A program made the position numbers and the translations under genes. 44,764 nt of DNA, taken from positions 1-44,764 of IMG/VR virus record IMGVR_UViG_3300030012_003071. One strand, given 5' to 3'. Shown here in pieces: positions 33,581 through 42,238 of the stretch. This DNA comes from a virus. The stretch's first letter is position 1, and each line of letters begins with the position of its first letter. The notes below the pieces were generated by a model that saw only the letters and a list, made by a program, of their open reading frames with translations, was not told the origin of the DNA and searched no databases.

Positions 33581-34085
33581 TTTCAAACTTTCTAGCAGAA
33601 TGTAATTGCTTACAATCAAAAAGCAATGCTTTGTTTTTATCCCATTCAAATGTTAATTCTACACCTGGTATATCCCTAACGTACAACGCAACTTCGTTAT
33701 TATCTTCGTATCTTATTTCGCCATTTCCAGCAAACATCACTCTACGATCTGACCACCAGTTGTACATGATTGTTGCTGGGTCATGGCCCTCCCAATCAAC
33801 TGGGAGGATAAATCCAATGTCGCCATTGTTACCATGTATAGTATCGGTATGATATAAAACACTAACCTCCGAGTGGAAGAACTCATATTCCCATCTCCCT
33901 TTGAAATACGGCATCTGTTCGTTCATATATTGTTGTGCCGACTCAGGTAACCTACGTACCCAGTTTTTTTGTTCTTTTCCTAGATAACGCTTTTCATCTA
34001 GGATTGGTCCATCAACAATCATGTCAAGAATATCCATATCAAATGGATTGTTTATAATCTCATTTTTCGAGAAGTTCAACTGCAT
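33543..34085 (-). CDS. 2-oxoglutarate/Fe(II) oxygenase-like protein
   Basis: The 180-residue protein has a cupin-like beta pattern with YHTDTIHGNNGDIGFILPVDW (H79, D81: the HxD pair), then TIMYNWWSD, and a distal LHSARKF (H162, R165: the third Fe ligand and 2-oxoglutarate-binding Arg). The order H-x-D ... H ... R fits the family. These enzymes hydroxylate, desaturate or otherwise oxidise a substrate. It sits between the PLP enzyme and the methyltransferase with 26-38-base overlaps, so the three are probably co-produced. A catalytically dead cupin is the alternative. Confidence 0.6.
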   Translation of the reverse strand: MQLNFSKNEIINNPFDMDILDMIVDGPILDEKRYLGKEQKNWVRRLPESAQQYMNEQMPYFKGRWEYEFFHSEVSVLYHTDTIHGNNGDIGFILPVDWEGHDPATIMYNWWSDRRVMFAGNGEIRYEDNNEVALYVRDIPGVELTFEWDKNKALLFDCKQLHSARKFENAWKEFIIGFVV

Positions 34086-34968
34086 TTAATCCTCTATCAG
34101 TTCCACGTATGTCGTATTTATTTTCTATTAACATACGTAATGGTGTTCTTACACCAACATAATCCATACCACGCCAAGCTACATGTATAGAGTCAGACTC
34201 TTCTAAATTAAAGTCTTCACAAACTTTCTCATATAAGTTTTCATAATTATCCCACCAAAAATCTGTACCGAAATATTCTATTGACTTCACACCAATCCAA
34301 GCGTCAGAAACATTCTGGTATCCGTAATCATTCATAATACGAATAGGGCCGTTCACTTCTTCTTTTGAGTATCTAATCCCGATTCTTTGTGAACCCATGC
34401 CGAATGCTTTTGATAAAGATACTGAAACAGACTTAATTGCTGGATGAGTTACGTCAAGTTCAAAGTCTCTACATTGCGAAAACCAAGCTCCATCAATATG
34501 AACCTGAGCATCAATGGAACTACAATAGTCTAATATTTCTGGCAAGTTTGGTAAGTTATTTGTAGTGATTGTTGATGGTGCAGATATTATAACACACTCC
34601 ATAGGCATGATGTCTAATTTGTCTTTAACAATTCTAACGTGGTTTGGAAGTCTTTGATGATATTTGTATTCTCCTTCAAACACAGCAATATTGTTGTTAT
34701 GTAACTGGTGAAGTTCATCTAATTGTTGTGTAACACCTAAGATTGTATGTCTCACTGGAAAAGTATCTAGTCCAATATACTTAGCTCTTTTATGTCTTTG
34801 AATCCATTCGTCAATGGTAGGTAAAAACGTATGGTTACAGTACTCACAAGGATCATGAGGATATTCTAGCATACTTAATCTAGATCTGAACTTATGAAAC
34901 TCAGAAAGATACATGGGCCTTTGCCTTTTAGTACCTAAATCTTCCTGCGTTATATCTTCATACTTCAT
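34060..34968 (-). CDS. fold-type-I PLP-dependent enzyme (aminotransferase or lyase)
   Basis: The 302-residue protein has VHIDGAWFSQ (D159 contacts the pyridine N) and SVSLSKAFGMGSQRIG (K187 forms the Schiff base with PLP). The N-terminal third is unusual: it has CEYCNHTF and TFPVRHTILGV. At 302 residues it is shorter than the usual 350-450, and the small C-terminal domain looks reduced. It could make an amino sugar, transaminate a keto intermediate or act as a decarboxylase. Its ATG overlaps the TGA of the 48-aa peptide gene. Position between the peptide and oxygenase argues for work on the cluster's product. Confidence 0.75.
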   Translation of the reverse strand: MKYEDITQEDLGTKRQRPMYLSEFHKFRSRLSMLEYPHDPCEYCNHTFLPTIDEWIQRHKRAKYIGLDTFPVRHTILGVTQQLDELHQLHNNNIAVFEGEYKYHQRLPNHVRIVKDKLDIMPMECVIISAPSTITTNNLPNLPEILDYCSSIDAQVHIDGAWFSQCRDFELDVTHPAIKSVSVSLSKAFGMGSQRIGIRYSKEEVNGPIRIMNDYGYQNVSDAWIGVKSIEYFGTDFWWDNYENLYEKVCEDFNLEESDSIHVAWRGMDYVGVRTPLRMLIENKYDIRGTDRGLNAVELLEK

Positions 34969-35111
34969 TTATAGTTTCCATCAATGTCATAATGTTTAGC
35001 ATTGTAATGTGCACAACTAATCGCATACCATATGCCATATTGTTTTTTGATCTTACGAAACCAGTTACAGTAATGCTGCAAACTCTGGTACCACTTTTTT
35101 AAAATTTTCAT
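34965..35111 (-). CDS. 48-aa aromatic/lysine-rich peptide, candidate radical SAM substrate
   Basis: This open frame starts at ATG 35109-35111, inside the end of the upstream radical SAM gene, and its TGA overlaps the PLP gene's ATG (ATGA). It thereby fills the only gap of about 100 bases within the minus-strand cluster. The 48 residues are basic and rich in Trp, Tyr, His and Lys (KKWYQS, NWFRKIKKQYGIWY, HYNAKHYD, NYK), with two Cys. Small peptides beside radical SAM maturases are often precursors. No leader motif or cognate recognition domain is identified, so precursor status is speculative. No clear ribosome binding site was seen; translation may be coupled. Confidence 0.5.
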   Translation of the reverse strand: MKILKKWYQSLQHYCNWFRKIKKQYGIWYAISCAHYNAKHYDIDGNYK

Positions 35112-36264
35112 TACGAGCTAAATCCAATCTATGTGTATAGTCTTTAAACTTTGGAAGTAAGTGTGAGTTATCTTCATTGTACATATAGTTAATAATTTGA
35201 TCGAAGTTATCTTGAACTTTTTGCGATGGAGCCGAGTATGCTAATCTTTCTGCTACCATGTCTTTTGCCCACTTTGGTAACACTGTAATCGATAAAAAAC
35301 TAGGTTCAGTTACTGCAACAAAATTCATCCAACTGTCTTCACTGAACCCATGATATTTATCTTCTTGTTCAGCAAACCAATGTGCTACACCCGACATGTT
35401 TAAAACGTTGTAGATTGTAATTGTTGATCTAACACCAACCCATGAGTTCGGTAACTGCATCAGGTCATCCATTACTTGTTTTACGTCACACCATTTTGTA
35501 GGGTACCTTTGATATTCCATGATATGTCCAACACCATCAAGTGACGCGGCAAACATAACCTTTTCGTATTTACTCCAAAGTTCTTTTAATCTTTTCTTTG
35601 GCCGTACTGTTAGATTAGTGCTATAGTTCAACCACATGCCTTCTGCGTTACCTATCTCATCGATACGCTCTAAGATTTGATGATACTCAGGAATTAAGAA
35701 TGGTTCACCACCAGTCATCTTCACCATGCGTAAATCTGGTATATGCTTGTCTAGTGTAGACATATCAAATGACTGCGCCTTGTTACCATTACTTGCTAAG
35801 AACGCTTCTATATCATCTCTTTTCTTACCAACACCTGGAATACCAAAAGCATAATCATTTACGGTAATCCAATCCTTAAACCAGTTTGTAGAATAAAATG
35901 GTCCACACATTCTACATCTAATATTACAACGATTTGAGAATGCAAGTTCTAACCAGCGAATCTTAGGATTGTTTGGGTCAAGGTCGTATGTCATTGGATA
36001 GTTAAATCCTTCAACCTCTAGATGAATCTGCCTTAGTGATCTCTTACGACCAGCATCTTCTTCTACCCAGCACTTGCGGCAGCCCGGATGTCTTTTACCT
36101 TCTAACTTGTGTTGTTGAAGTTCTTTTATAAACTCATCATAATTATTGTGATCAATCATATTATAGTTAAAACGACTACACGGCTTTCTAATCGATTCAG
36201 GGCCGATATAAGAATGATTAAAAGGCATTGGACAGAATGTAGATGAATAATCTAAGCGATCCAT
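35065..36264 (-). CDS. N-terminal-twitch radical SAM protein
   Basis: The start is ATG 36262-36264, behind AAGGA at 8 bases; the longer frame to 36300 has no such site. Twitch cysteines are C11 (TFCPMPFNH), C29 (KPCSRF), C62 and C65 (HPGCRKCWVEEDAG), then SLR. The core has CNIRCRMCG (C113, C117, C120) and VKMTGGEPFLIP. It shares DG...EYQRYPTKW and the closing LDLARNENFKKVVPEF with its neighbours, so these are recent paralogues. It stops just before the 48-aa peptide's unique part, and they overlap by 47 bases. Confidence 0.9.
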   Translation of the reverse strand: MDRLDYSSTFCPMPFNHSYIGPESIRKPCSRFNYNMIDHNNYDEFIKELQQHKLEGKRHPGCRKCWVEEDAGRKRSLRQIHLEVEGFNYPMTYDLDPNNPKIRWLELAFSNRCNIRCRMCGPFYSTNWFKDWITVNDYAFGIPGVGKKRDDIEAFLASNGNKAQSFDMSTLDKHIPDLRMVKMTGGEPFLIPEYHQILERIDEIGNAEGMWLNYSTNLTVRPKKRLKELWSKYEKVMFAASLDGVGHIMEYQRYPTKWCDVKQVMDDLMQLPNSWVGVRSTITIYNVLNMSGVAHWFAEQEDKYHGFSEDSWMNFVAVTEPSFLSITVLPKWAKDMVAERLAYSAPSQKVQDNFDQIINYMYNEDNSHLLPKFKDYTHRLDLARNENFKKVVPEFAALL

Positions 36265-37202
36265 TTTGTTGTCCTTATATCGCAATAGTCCATACACCAC
36301 TTCTTATCACATACTACTGGCGCAGTTGGAAACTCAAAGTTATCATCGTTTAAATTACCAAAAGCTCCACCAACATTACAGTTACCTACAGACACTCTAC
36401 CCATTGGATCAATATTACATTGTTCGATACCAGCTAAACAGGACCAGCCTGTATAAGAATGTTCGTTATTTAATGTTATTAGTTCGTAATTGATTTCTTC
36501 TTCTGATCCATCTTCATATGTTCTAACAATGTTAGATGCCTGCTTACCATATTCGTCGTACCATTCATTCATCTTATTTAGATCTTTATCGCTGTACCAT
36601 GTTTCACCACTATTAAATTTAACATTACGAAAATCTACCTTGTGAATATTTGCTAACATAAGTTCACGGTACATATCTTCGATTAAATCCATATAAGCTG
36701 GATCAATCATAAATCTTGCTGTAAGACTTTGGTTGTCCCTACGTTGATCTTCTAACGCAATAAGTTTTTCGATATACTCATCTGGTTTTTCTGCAACGTA
36801 TTTCATATGTAATGACATTACGATACCATCAAGGTCTTCGTATATCGGTAAAAGTTTCTTTTCAGGTAACGACCCGTTGGTACACATAGTGACATCATAA
36901 GGATTTGTTTGTCTTAGATATTTCACAAGCTTAGGAAAGTCTTTAATAACTGTTGGTTCACCACCGCCTAGTCCCCATTCGATATTGTTACCTTTGTGTG
37001 AGATAATCTTATCGACATAAGATAACATGACATCAAGTGTTGGAGGTTTACTTACAGCATCATGATAGTAAGACCACTTGTTATCAGGATCCCAAGGCAT
37101 ACAGTAAGCGCAATCAAAGTTACAACGCGGTGTCATATACCATTGCACAGCAAAAGGAGTATTAGGTTTTCTCCAGTTAATTTTTTGTGCTACCTGTTTC
37201 AA
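36252..37202 (-). CDS. radical SAM protein with C-terminal SPASM-like domain
   Basis: The 316-residue protein has CNFDCAYC (C27, C31, C34) after an AVQWYMTPR strand, and WGLGGGEPTVI. The C-terminal 50 residues have CLAGIEQCNIDPMGRVSVGNC and CDKKWCMDYCDI, the canonical SPASM-like auxiliary-cluster spacing. It lacks the N-terminal twitch module and is a different lineage from its neighbours. It starts with TTG (37200-37202) overlapping the upstream TGA in TTTTGA, behind GAAGG. It is the only SPASM-classic enzyme within the twitch block, so it may be the central maturase. Confidence 0.87.
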   Translation of the reverse strand: MKQVAQKINWRKPNTPFAVQWYMTPRCNFDCAYCMPWDPDNKWSYYHDAVSKPPTLDVMLSYVDKIISHKGNNIEWGLGGGEPTVIKDFPKLVKYLRQTNPYDVTMCTNGSLPEKKLLPIYEDLDGIVMSLHMKYVAEKPDEYIEKLIALEDQRRDNQSLTARFMIDPAYMDLIEDMYRELMLANIHKVDFRNVKFNSGETWYSDKDLNKMNEWYDEYGKQASNIVRTYEDGSEEEINYELITLNNEHSYTGWSCLAGIEQCNIDPMGRVSVGNCNVGGAFGNLNDDNFEFPTAPVVCDKKWCMDYCDIRTTKWIA

Positions 37203-38521
37203 AATAAACCTTCGTATTGTGGCACTACACTTAGAATATTCTGATTGCGAATGAGATCTAATTTTGTAGTGTGTAATTTAAACTCTTCAAGGTGGTCTGT
37301 TGCAAAGTCTTCTGAGTTCATAAAATCCATAATGCCATCGAGAATAGCTACAAACTTTTGCTTTACGTGATCAGAATGATCTGATGCTAGTACCCAATCG
37401 ATATATTCTTGATACGTATCACATACTTCGTCTTTCAACATTTGTGGTAATACCTTGACATTATAATACTTTGGCGAATGACACATGTGCTGCGTGATTA
37501 CCGGCCTTGGTCCGGTAACAGGATTGAACCGTGTAAGACCAGATTCTTCTAGTTTCCATTTCATAAACTCGGGTAAATGAAAAACGTTAAATGGTGTAAC
37601 GGTAAAAGCAAACCAGCCTTTCAAGTTGATGTTTGGATTATCATTTAGCTTTTTCATGTTTTTATAAACTGAAGGCCATTTTGCTGGTGTTCTTTGATAT
37701 TCAAACACGTCACCATAACCATCGATTGAAACGCCAATGCGAACCTGTTTAAAGTTTTCCCATATCTTCATTATGCGATCGGTAACGTTAGTCAGGTTAC
37801 TATTGTATTCGATTTGAATATCTTTGGCTCTACCAGCAGCAATCAATCTTTCAAGTGATTCAAAGTGTTCTTCAATGATAAGTGGTTCACCGCCGACAAT
37901 GTAAAGTTTCTTAGCCTTTGTTGTATGTTTCTCAAAATTGTTCCAATAGAAGTTTGAGTTCTTAAACCAATTATATTGATCGGTAGACCACTTACCTTTT
38001 TCATTCTTAGTTAGTTGGATGAGATCGTGCGTATCTTTATACTTGGTGGTATTGTAAAGGGCGACATGATCTGAATACCACATGTGACTGTCGGTGGGCC
38101 CGCACATACGGCATTTAAGGTTGCAAAAATTGCCGTAACGAATATCGAAAAACTCGAGATCAAAATCACTAGGATCAATGGATCCGTCTTCGTTAGTTTT
38201 TTCCATAGCCTCCTCAAGCGTGAGGTCCCAGTCTTCTGATTCATATTCTCTCCTTGATCTAATACCATTCACTTCTTCTTGGCGGCAACGTTCACATTCA
38301 GGATTCCATTCGCCTTTCATCATTGAAACACGAACATCTTTTATTATCTCAGCGTTACGGGCATCATTTAAGTCATCACGACCAGCGTTGTATGGTGTAC
38401 CATCTGCTTTACGCATGATACCTTTCTTCGGGCTGTAACTATTCGTGTTACAACAAATACGAAGGTCGCCGTTATTTCTTAAATTTATTGAGTTCCAAGC
38501 TAATGGACAAAACGTGCTCAT
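37199..38521 (-). CDS. N-terminal-twitch radical SAM protein
   Basis: The 440-residue protein has twitch cysteines C5 (FCPLAWNS), C23/C24 (RICCNTNS), then CERCRQEEVNG (C76, C79). An acidic linker leads to CNLKCRMCG (C133, C137, C140). LYIVGGEPLIIEEH and SIDGYGDVFEYQRTPAKW follow. The C-terminus ends LDLIRNQNILSVVPQYEGLF. AAGGAAG 7 bases upstream is a strong ribosome binding site. An insertion with DLNDARNAEIIKDVRVSMM resembles the substrate-side loop of the 473-aa paralogue. Probably works with an auxiliary 4Fe-4S cluster. Confidence 0.9.
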   Translation of the reverse strand: MSTFCPLAWNSINLRNNGDLRICCNTNSYSPKKGIMRKADGTPYNAGRDDLNDARNAEIIKDVRVSMMKGEWNPECERCRQEEVNGIRSRREYESEDWDLTLEEAMEKTNEDGSIDPSDFDLEFFDIRYGNFCNLKCRMCGPTDSHMWYSDHVALYNTTKYKDTHDLIQLTKNEKGKWSTDQYNWFKNSNFYWNNFEKHTTKAKKLYIVGGEPLIIEEHFESLERLIAAGRAKDIQIEYNSNLTNVTDRIMKIWENFKQVRIGVSIDGYGDVFEYQRTPAKWPSVYKNMKKLNDNPNINLKGWFAFTVTPFNVFHLPEFMKWKLEESGLTRFNPVTGPRPVITQHMCHSPKYYNVKVLPQMLKDEVCDTYQEYIDWVLASDHSDHVKQKFVAILDGIMDFMNSEDFATDHLEEFKLHTTKLDLIRNQNILSVVPQYEGLF

Positions 38522-39588
38522 GCAAATACTTCCTTAAAAATCGGAATGTAATCATATATACTTTTTCCATAAGCATTATCGTATAATTCTGTTCTTACTT
38601 TCAATATGTTCATTCTTTTTTTATCGTGTTTACCGTTTTCTAACCTATGAATAATTGCTAATAACTTACTCGTGTATAAATCATCGTATCCCTTAAAATT
38701 TTGATAAAACTCGTCAAGCGCGTAATCTCTCCATTTATCAGGTAAAATACTAATATCCATTTCTTCTGGTGTATTTGCGTATATGTAGTCGCATCCACCT
38801 CCAACATAATTACTTATTTTCCAAAAATCAAATACGTTATAGGCAGAAACACATACGTGTATTCTATCATCTACGTGTGGTAATTGATCTCTAAATTCTG
38901 CTAGATTTTTTTGAATTGTTTTCCATTTTGCAGGATGCCGTATATACTCATATGTTTTTTCTGTACCGTCAATACTCCAATGTATTTTTACTTTATAAAA
39001 TTTTTTAATTAGCTTCATAAAACGTTTGTTTAAGTTAGTAAGATTAGATGTAATAAAAATTTTCACATGAGGATCTAATCTTTCTAAAATATCGTAAGCT
39101 TCCGATTGTAGCATTGGCTCTCCACCAAGAAGTTTTACTTCAATAGCTTTACTAAAATTAAGATCTACTATTTCAGGCTTTACCGCTGGTGTATCAAACT
39201 GAAGCAATTCAGGATGCCTTTTAAGTTGTTTGTCTATTTGTGAGCTTGAGTACGGCCCACACATTCTACATTGTAGATTACAAAGATTATTCAGCCTTAA
39301 ATCAAAAGTAAGTGGTAATCCAGTTTCGTTACCTTTTACAATATCAGGTTTGAAGTCTGTAAACTTATTCATAAGTTTTCTATGACTTAATGATCCAATA
39401 GCATCGTTATGATAGCACTCTTCGCAACCTTTAACTTTTTCGTTATTTAATTTTTTACGACGAACCTCTTGCATCGCTTTATCGTTCCATTTGTATCTCA
39501 AGCCTCCTTGTTGAGCGCAACACAATCCACTCGTGCCAGCGTTATCTACATGCTGGTGTATAAATGGTGCGGTACAAAACGTGCTCAT
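38518..39588 (-). CDS. N-terminal-twitch radical SAM protein
   Basis: The ATG at 39586-39588 overlaps the upstream TAA (TAATG); the longer frame to 39615 adds nine residues without support. Twitch cysteines are C5 (FCTAPFIHQ), C23/C24 and GCEECYHNDAIG. The core is CNLQCRMCGPYSSSQ (C103, C107, C110) with VKLLGGEPMLQ. SIDGTEKTYEYIRHPAKW and IPIFKEVFA at the end link it to the paralogue family. It is the shortest twitch enzyme here (356 residues). The CGP(Y)SSSQ segment next to the cluster is shared with the 394-aa neighbour, so these two are closest relatives. Confidence 0.9.
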   Translation of the reverse strand: MSTFCTAPFIHQHVDNAGTSGLCCAQQGGLRYKWNDKAMQEVRRKKLNNEKVKGCEECYHNDAIGSLSHRKLMNKFTDFKPDIVKGNETGLPLTFDLRLNNLCNLQCRMCGPYSSSQIDKQLKRHPELLQFDTPAVKPEIVDLNFSKAIEVKLLGGEPMLQSEAYDILERLDPHVKIFITSNLTNLNKRFMKLIKKFYKVKIHWSIDGTEKTYEYIRHPAKWKTIQKNLAEFRDQLPHVDDRIHVCVSAYNVFDFWKISNYVGGGCDYIYANTPEEMDISILPDKWRDYALDEFYQNFKGYDDLYTSKLLAIIHRLENGKHDKKRMNILKVRTELYDNAYGKSIYDYIPIFKEVFA

Positions 39589-40772
39589 TATATTTCTTCT
39601 AACATTTGATGACAAATCGGGTGATAGTCTTTTACGTGTTTACCTCGGCTAAAGTCCTGTAACCCAGTTAAGTATTTAAGTTTTTTCATGTGTTCTAGAT
39701 TTGTTTCCCTTGATAACATATCTTCAAAAACATGTTTGTTCCTATCGTAGCTATTATTTTGTTTCGCTATATCAATTGCTTTTTCTTTCCATTCTTGTTT
39801 CATATAACCAGGACAGTGATGAAAAGGTTCAACTACTAGTTCAGTATGATTTTTAGATAACCAAGGAGTTTCATCTACGAGTTGGCCTAGTTCCCAAAAG
39901 TCAAATATGTTGTAATTCATTATCACCTGAGCTAATTCTAAATTCATCTCGCCATTCCAAGACATCTCAGATATCTTTTGAATATTTTGCCACATCTTTT
40001 TTCCATTAGCGTTTCCTCTAATATATGCTAAACGGTCAGGATGCGAATCAAATGAAACATTCAAAAGAACTTTATCAAATTTTGTAAGTAGCTTATAAAA
40101 CTCATCTTGAGCGTTCGTACCGTTTGTAACAACTTTAATCGATACCGAGGTGTTTCCAACTTCAATAAGCTTTCTTAATAATTGTTTTACCTCAGGTTGT
40201 ACTGTAGGTTCACCTCCAAGTATCCTTACGTATTTAATAAACTCGGCTTCTTCTAAAAGAGGATCAATGTTTTTTCTTTTTCCTAAGCTAAGTTGAAACT
40301 CTTTGTCGTACTTTTCCCAATGAGGATAAAGTTCTGGAAGTTTTTCTGCTTCTTTTACAAGTTGCGAACTCGATTCTGGCGTACACATTCTGCAAGCTAG
40401 ATTACAAACATTGTTGAATCTTAAATCGTACGAGAATGGTACACCAAATATATTTCCTTGGCGTATGTCTAACGATGGACTACCACTTTCTTCCCAAAAT
40501 CCGTTTATCTGGTGTCTAAATGAAAAATTACCTAAAGCTTCTTGATCCTTACAATACCTGCATTCATCTAACCAGCCTTCACCATTTAACATGAAGTCTC
40601 TAACTTTTTGATAATCTTCACCTTCCCAATCTTCTAAATCAAGTAACTTTTCTTGATGCTCGTTACTTACACCAGGCTTTGGCCAGCGATCAGACCAACA
40701 ACAAAGAAACTTTTTTCCTTGTGTTGATATAAACTGGTGCATAAAGGGTGCAGCACAAAAGTTATTTGCCAT
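39588..40772 (-). CDS. N-terminal-twitch radical SAM protein
   Basis: A 394-residue enzyme with twitch cysteines C6 (FCAAPFMHQF), C24/C25 (KFLCCWSDR) and ECRYCKDQEALGN (C71, C74). The core is CNLACRMCTPESSSQ (C123, C127, C130) with VRILGGEPTVQP. A Lys/Glu-rich region (EKLPELYPHWEKYDKEF) lies between. The final part has WELGQLVDETPW and CHQMLEEI. It overlaps the 473-aa gene by 11 bases. It has GGAG about 4 bases before the ATG. Like its neighbours, it retains all four twitch cysteine positions, arguing for function and not decay. Confidence 0.9.
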   Translation of the reverse strand: MANNFCAAPFMHQFISTQGKKFLCCWSDRWPKPGVSNEHQEKLLDLEDWEGEDYQKVRDFMLNGEGWLDECRYCKDQEALGNFSFRHQINGFWEESGSPSLDIRQGNIFGVPFSYDLRFNNVCNLACRMCTPESSSQLVKEAEKLPELYPHWEKYDKEFQLSLGKRKNIDPLLEEAEFIKYVRILGGEPTVQPEVKQLLRKLIEVGNTSVSIKVVTNGTNAQDEFYKLLTKFDKVLLNVSFDSHPDRLAYIRGNANGKKMWQNIQKISEMSWNGEMNLELAQVIMNYNIFDFWELGQLVDETPWLSKNHTELVVEPFHHCPGYMKQEWKEKAIDIAKQNNSYDRNKHVFEDMLSRETNLEHMKKLKYLTGLQDFSRGKHVKDYHPICHQMLEEI

Positions 40773-42183
40773 ACCACTCCAACCAATCTAAATCTGGAAA
40801 TACTTCATTGAAATCTAAGAATCTTTGCTTGGCTACCTTGTAGCACCATTCAGCGGTCTCAGGTAATCTTTCAGACCAGTCATCTGCTTCCATAAATGTC
40901 AATAGTCCTTCTAAACGTTTAATACCATACTCGGACTCACGCCATGTTTTATAATCAGGCGCGCCTGTACACCTATGCCAGTTCTCTTCTAACCAAGGAT
41001 ATAATTCTTCTTCATACTTTTGTCTAACCTCGCTTTTAAACCAGTCTGGTAAAACTTTCACGTTCAACTGTGGTGGCCAATAAGCAAGATGGCAATTGAA
41101 TATTCCAGCGCCATTAGGCCATTTGTTGAGTATCTTAAAATTAGAATCAATCTTCCACTTGATAAACTCAGGAACATAGAATATATTTAACGCCATAATT
41201 GTTGTGGCCGTTGTAAGAGTTAAGTTACCATGTGGATAGTTATCCATCTTATGAATTGAATTAGTAATTGTTTGCCAGTCAGATGGATAACGAATGAAGT
41301 GATTACGTATTGATATGTCGTCTACACTAAAATGAAATATCACATTACGAAATTCTTTCCATAGATCAAATAAATTGTCTTGCCATTCTATACCGTTTGA
41401 ATTGTACCGTAACTCGATGTCTTTGGCTAATCCATCTTCGATACATTTTTCAAGTAACATGTAGTGTTCATCCATAATCAATGGCTCACCACCAGCAAAA
41501 TATAACTGCCGAAGATGCGGAAGTGTTTCGTACAGTTCATCCCAAAACTTTGGATTCTTTTTATGCCAGTTGTAAGAACCGCCCGACCAGGCTAACTTGC
41601 CAGATTCTTTTTCCCATGCCATAGATTTTCTAAGATTATCATTTTCAAGTGTAGGGTAAATCTTTTTGTGTTCTTTTACCCAGTTACTAGAATCATGAGG
41701 GCTACACATAACACATGCGAGCTGACACTTACTGCCAAGGCGTAAGTCGATATAGCGTATTCGTGGAGCCACTGATCCATCTTCACCCGTGCCTTCGATA
41801 ATCGGTTCAATACCGCCTTGGTCTTTGATCCACTTACGAGTTTCCCAAATCCTTTTTGAGATATGGCCTGCCTCTTCTTCTTTATAGCACTTAGTACAGC
41901 TACTAGGTTTTTGTCCATTAAGCATCATCCTTCTTACGCCACGCATGTATTCGTTGTTCCACGATTCCATCAAACTGGTTGTGGCAAGGTTAGATGGTTT
42001 ACCGTCGTCATTACGAAGTACACCAGATTCTGAAACTGTCTTATTTGTCGAGTTTGCATTCACTGCAACCCCTGATGCGTTTGCGGTACAACACACTCTC
42101 ATGTGACCATTAGGTCTCGTGGAGAGATGCATCCAAGGCAAAGCACAAAAAGTTTCTGAAGGGAACTGATCGTCGATTTTCAT
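40762..42183 (-). CDS. N-terminal-twitch radical SAM protein, first gene of the cluster
   Basis: The largest of the set (473 residues). FCALPWMHLSTRPNGHMRVCC (C13, C31/C32, read in two pieces) opens the twitch module, which continues LMESWNNEYMRGVRRMMLNG and CTKCYKEEEAGHISKR (C96, C99). The core is CQLACVMCSPHDSSNW (C153, C157, C160) with LYFAGGEPLIMDEH. The second half has FIRYPSDWQTI and NIFYVPEFIKW. It starts 56 bases from the oppositely oriented glycosyltransferase ATG. No strong ribosome binding site or promoter is seen ahead of it; GAAAAG is the only purine run. Confidence 0.9.
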   Translation of the reverse strand: MKIDDQFPSETFCALPWMHLSTRPNGHMRVCCTANASGVAVNANSTNKTVSESGVLRNDDGKPSNLATTSLMESWNNEYMRGVRRMMLNGQKPSSCTKCYKEEEAGHISKRIWETRKWIKDQGGIEPIIEGTGEDGSVAPRIRYIDLRLGSKCQLACVMCSPHDSSNWVKEHKKIYPTLENDNLRKSMAWEKESGKLAWSGGSYNWHKKNPKFWDELYETLPHLRQLYFAGGEPLIMDEHYMLLEKCIEDGLAKDIELRYNSNGIEWQDNLFDLWKEFRNVIFHFSVDDISIRNHFIRYPSDWQTITNSIHKMDNYPHGNLTLTTATTIMALNIFYVPEFIKWKIDSNFKILNKWPNGAGIFNCHLAYWPPQLNVKVLPDWFKSEVRQKYEEELYPWLEENWHRCTGAPDYKTWRESEYGIKRLEGLLTFMEADDWSERLPETAEWCYKVAKQRFLDFNEVFPDLDWLEWYGK

Positions 42184-42184
42184 G

Positions 42185-42213
42185 TTTACTTTTCAATCAA
42201 ACTGTGATATAAT
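42185..42213 (+). promoter_or_regulatory. sigma70-type promoter with extended -10 for the plus-strand operon
   Basis: TTTACT (42185-42190), 17 bases, TATAAT (42208-42213) preceded by TGA (extended -10). It closely matches the gp55 promoter at 983-1011 in both hexamers, the spacing and the GTGATATAAT end. GGAG then ATG follows at 42239. The divergent cluster has no comparable site. Confidence 0.85.
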
Positions 42214-42238
42214 AAATACTGTTACGGAGCTATTTATT

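Noticed and set aside
33580-33649. Longer start for the methyltransferase
   Set aside because: It would overlap the oxygenase by 107 bases, and the extra residues are the shadow of that gene's C-terminus.
23854-42183. Reading the radical SAM set as QueE or NrdG-type enzymes
   Set aside because: Those are usually single-copy and lack the N-terminal cysteine module. The twitch architecture and twelve copies do not fit.
42182-42238. Upstream ATG for the glycosyltransferase at 42182
   Set aside because: It lies in the -35/spacer region of the sigma70 promoter and overlaps the divergent radical SAM start. The ATG at 42239 has GGAG upstream.
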